A stretch of 48,004 bases of DNA from Actinomortierella ambigua. Its lineage: Eukaryota > Mortierellomycota > Mortierellomycetes > Mortierellales > Mortierellaceae. The stretch lies in the NCBI GenBank assembly GCA_016098155.1, contig JAAAJB010000182.1:8721-56724 (forward strand). The letters are read 5' to 3'. The stretch's first letter is position 1. The number at the start of each line of letters is the position of its first letter. The notes under the pieces were generated by a model. The model was given only the letters and a program-made list of their open reading frames with translations, had not been told where the DNA came from and did no database searches. The position numbers and the translations under genes were made by a program. Positions 44,381 through 48,004 of this stretch are shown here, in pieces.

Positions 44381-44447
44381 ACATCACGAACAAATGTATA
44401 GTAGCGTGAAATGTGCAAGCGGTTACATCATCCTCCCTATAAAAACA

Positions 44448-44453
44448 AATAAA
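44448..44453 (+). terminator. AATAAA polyadenylation signal
   Basis: AATAAA lies about 68 nt after the stop of the GABA transaminase gene. Confidence 0.55.
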
Positions 44454-44611
44454 CAAAGTGCCCAAACTGCTGTCCTTTCTTCTTCACATCTTCCCATTTT
44501 CTTCCCATCTAAACCTGTACCCTAGTTTTTGTCATCCCTTTCGTTCAGCACGGAAACTCCAACCCTTTCATCCCTCTGAACAAACCCGGTATACAGCCCC
44601 ACCTTAGGACA

Positions 44612-45337
44612 ATGTTTTGGAGGAACCGTGTACGGTTTCGTCAAGTTTGCATTCTCGTCTGCCTGCTCTGTATCGTCGTGCTCAACTTGGTCATTGTCGG
44701 TACAGTCAGCGTCAACGGCATGCTCAACAACCAAGAGCGATGCAGCCTCTATTTCCGAGCAGGAGCCAGTGCCACCTCTGACAATGGCTTTTGTGCCATG
44801 CCGGCCGTCTCTGCTGCCATTCTTGCCACCGTGGGCATCGTCTTTGCAAGCCACCAAACGATCGTAGTCTGTTGTCGGCAGGATGCCTATCATCTATCAC
44901 CACGCCGTCGCTGGTCGGCTGTGCTCTTGGGGTTTTCCATCCTGGCGGCCCTTGTTTCGTTTGGGATGTGTGTTGAGATTGCTGTTGGGATCCAAATAGC
45001 GTGCAAACATGAAGAAGTAGCTGCCGCAAAGGAAGGAGACACAACTGTGCAGCAAAATTGCCGTTCACGTTCACCGTTCCCAGCACTTTTTGTCGCACAA
45101 GTCTGCGCGGGCATCCTTGGAGGGTTATGGGTGATCGTGGCCAACCTCGAGTGGTTTCAGTACAGATCGCGCCCCGGCCCCTTGCAGGCTGTAGTAGGTC
45201 CGGCGTCAAGAGACCCGGCTGTAATCCCGCACACGTCAGAAGCGAATACGGTGGACCATTGGCACGAGGGTGGTTTGCACCACATAGGTATCCCAGTGGT
45301 TCGTCCGTCCACGATGAGTACCAATGCTCCCGAATAA
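44612..45337 (+). CDS. Hypothetical four-helix membrane protein
   Basis: One exon of 241 codons beginning in good context (GGACAATG). Four hydrophobic helices are visible: VCILVCLLCIVVLNLVIVGT (about 12-31), AVSAAILATVGIVFASHQTI (about 65-84), AVLLGFSILAALVSFGMCVE (about 103-122) and ALFVAQVCAGILGGLWVIVA (about 158-177). Loops 1 and 3 contain cysteines that could pair on the extracytoplasmic side. A hydrophilic C-terminal tail of about 60 residues follows. The four-helix layout resembles MARVEL or tetraspan proteins, but no family signature was recognised, so function is left open. It is convergent with the aldo-keto reductase gene. Confidence 0.7.
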   Translation: MFWRNRVRFRQVCILVCLLCIVVLNLVIVGTVSVNGMLNNQERCSLYFRAGASATSDNGFCAMPAVSAAILATVGIVFASHQTIVVCCRQDAYHLSPRRRWSAVLLGFSILAALVSFGMCVEIAVGIQIACKHEEVAAAKEGDTTVQQNCRSRSPFPALFVAQVCAGILGGLWVIVANLEWFQYRSRPGPLQAVVGPASRDPAVIPHTSEANTVDHWHEGGLHHIGIPVVRPSTMSTNAPE

Positions 45338-45356
45338 AACCTCGTTGCAGTTGTAC

Positions 45357-45362
45357 AATAAA
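45357..45362 (+). terminator. AATAAA polyadenylation signal
   Basis: AATAAA followed by GC lies 20 nt after the stop of the four-helix protein, in the roughly 100-bp convergent interval before the aldo-keto reductase stop codon. Confidence 0.55.
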
Positions 45363-45438
45363 GCTTTTTGTAGATTGGCATCATACAAACTTTTTTTTCT
45401 TTGGTATCATACAACACGGAAAAAAAAAAGCAAAGAAT

Positions 45439-47183
<1,745 letters not shown>

Positions 47184-47850
47184 AAGAAAGGTAGGCTTTA
47201 GGAAGGTAGGGGGGGGGGAGAGAAAGGATGGGTTGAAAAGAAGGAGGATGCAAGTGGGAAAAAGTGAAGCGCAAAGGCAGGGTCGGTCTGGATCCTTTTT
47301 AAATGTTTTGAAAAGAAAAAAAAAGGTAAAATGGGTCCGCCGCTCACATTGTCGACTTACGCAAGTGTTCAGGCTCTCCAGCGGAAGACTACGCTTTTTG
47401 GAATTATTTCCCAGTCAAGCAGTGTCTGGCATGTTCACACGCCCAGCATCCTTGCCTTAATTGTGTTTTCCATGTGCTTTGCGCTGATAAGCTGAGTGCA
47501 TACTTGCCAATATTATCCTATACAAAGACCTCCCTTTCTGATCTAGTAGTTTAGAGTGTTGGTCGGCTTCAACTCCATATCATACTGTACATACGAGGAA
47601 GTTGATCGACCCGACACTGAGTTGCAATTCGTTGCGTTCTTTTTCTCCTGTACCCATTTCTGCTATCGAAAACTAAACCATACCATCCTTGAGCTATACT
47701 CAGTTTCATTGCCCCTTGTTGGTTGATAGATCCGTACCTCTCCCTTCCCCCTCTATCTGCAACAAACGGATGTCGAAAATTATAGCCTCTGAACTCGGAA
47801 TCTCCTAACATTTGGCTATCGACGTCGATGGGAGGGGAAGGGATGTACAA
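47184..47850. other. Intergenic region, no gene recognised
   Basis: Upstream of the aldo-keto reductase start and before a possible divergent gene. It has G runs (47210-47219) and an A-rich patch. A minus-strand open frame at 47569-47850 lacks any domain or splice support. Confidence 0.5.
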
Positions 47851-48004
47851 ATGGGTTTAGCGAGCGACGGGTCAGGCGGGTGGATGGCGGACGATGTGTT
47901 GTGGCACACAGCCAAGCAGGGTTGGGATGTTGGCGGGAGGGCGGTTCGCTATGGTCTATTGCAGCAACGGGGGCGGACGGCTGTAAATGTCGGGACGGGG
48001 TCGA
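47851..48004 (+). CDS. Possible 5' end of a gene cut by the window edge
   Basis: From ATG at 47851 the frame stays open for 51 codons to the last base. The predicted start is Gly/Trp-rich (MGLASDGSGGWMADDVLWH, then AKQGWDVGGRAVRYG) and the GC content rises relative to the preceding intergenic DNA, as in coding exons here. No family is recognised, and 51 open codons in GC-rich DNA can occur by chance. Confidence 0.35.
   Translation, partial: MGLASDGSGGWMADDVLWHTAKQGWDVGGRAVRYGLLQQRGRTAVNVGTGS

Noticed and set aside
47569..47850. 93-codon minus-strand frame
   Set aside because: No domain, no splice partners and AT-rich composition like intergenic DNA.

Overview
This window is nuclear DNA from a filamentous fungus. 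The genes have short GT-AG introns (donors mostly GTAAGT or similar), AATAAA signals downstream and long homopolymer or dinucleotide tracts between genes. The protein repertoire is fungal: a CBS-PB1 membrane protein, a DUF7137-type cell-surface protein, kynurenine monooxygenase and mitochondrial GABA transaminase. A sepiapterin reductase and SAM methyltransferases of the 'VGLDM' type fit an early-diverging lineage, and I favour Mucoromycota/Mortierellomycotina. That placement is inference from gene content, not a database result. No tRNA, rRNA, transposon or CRISPR array was recognised.

Layout. 280-2730 (+): CBS/PB1 membrane protein whose 5' exons lie outside the window. 3048-5276 (+): Iwr1, the RNA polymerase II import adaptor. 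5491-9513 (-): a receptor-like protein with a Frizzled-type cysteine-rich ectodomain. 10732-11808 (-): an orphan single-pass protein. 12559-14287 (+): a RhoGAP-like protein that seems to lack the arginine finger. 14495-16680 (+): a secreted histidine acid phosphatase. 16982-20190 (-): a SAM methyltransferase in six exons, three of them tiny. 20914-21227 and 21495-21814 (-): two tandem paralogous two-helix membrane microproteins. 22007-23283 (-): sepiapterin reductase, divergent from a His-rich hydrophilic protein at 23547-23909 (+). 24553-25416 (+): a two-exon orphan with a basic tail. 26402-27805 (+): a DUF7137-like GPI-type protein. 28559-32792 (+): a RING-SNF2 translocase with SUMO-related motifs. 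33193-35027 (+): kynurenine 3-monooxygenase. 35399-38553 (+): eIF3c. 39190-41213 (+): alpha-SNAP. 42155-44380 (+): GABA transaminase. 44612-45337 (+): a four-helix membrane protein. 45439-47183 (-): an aldo-keto reductase containing an apparent 5-nt exon. 47851-48004 (+): possibly the start of another gene.

The neighbours do not form a pathway cluster. Most are housekeeping or metabolic genes (transcription-machinery import, translation initiation, vesicle fusion, tryptophan and GABA catabolism, pterin synthesis) mixed with lineage-specific surface and membrane proteins. The exon models were joined by hand from splice motifs, reading phase and family motifs. Each internally complete model sums to a multiple of three. 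The most unusual items are the Frizzled-CRD receptor-like gene, the putative pseudo-RhoGAP, the tandem bacterial-like membrane microproteins, the SUMO-motif-rich RING-SNF2 enzyme and the 5-nt microexon.
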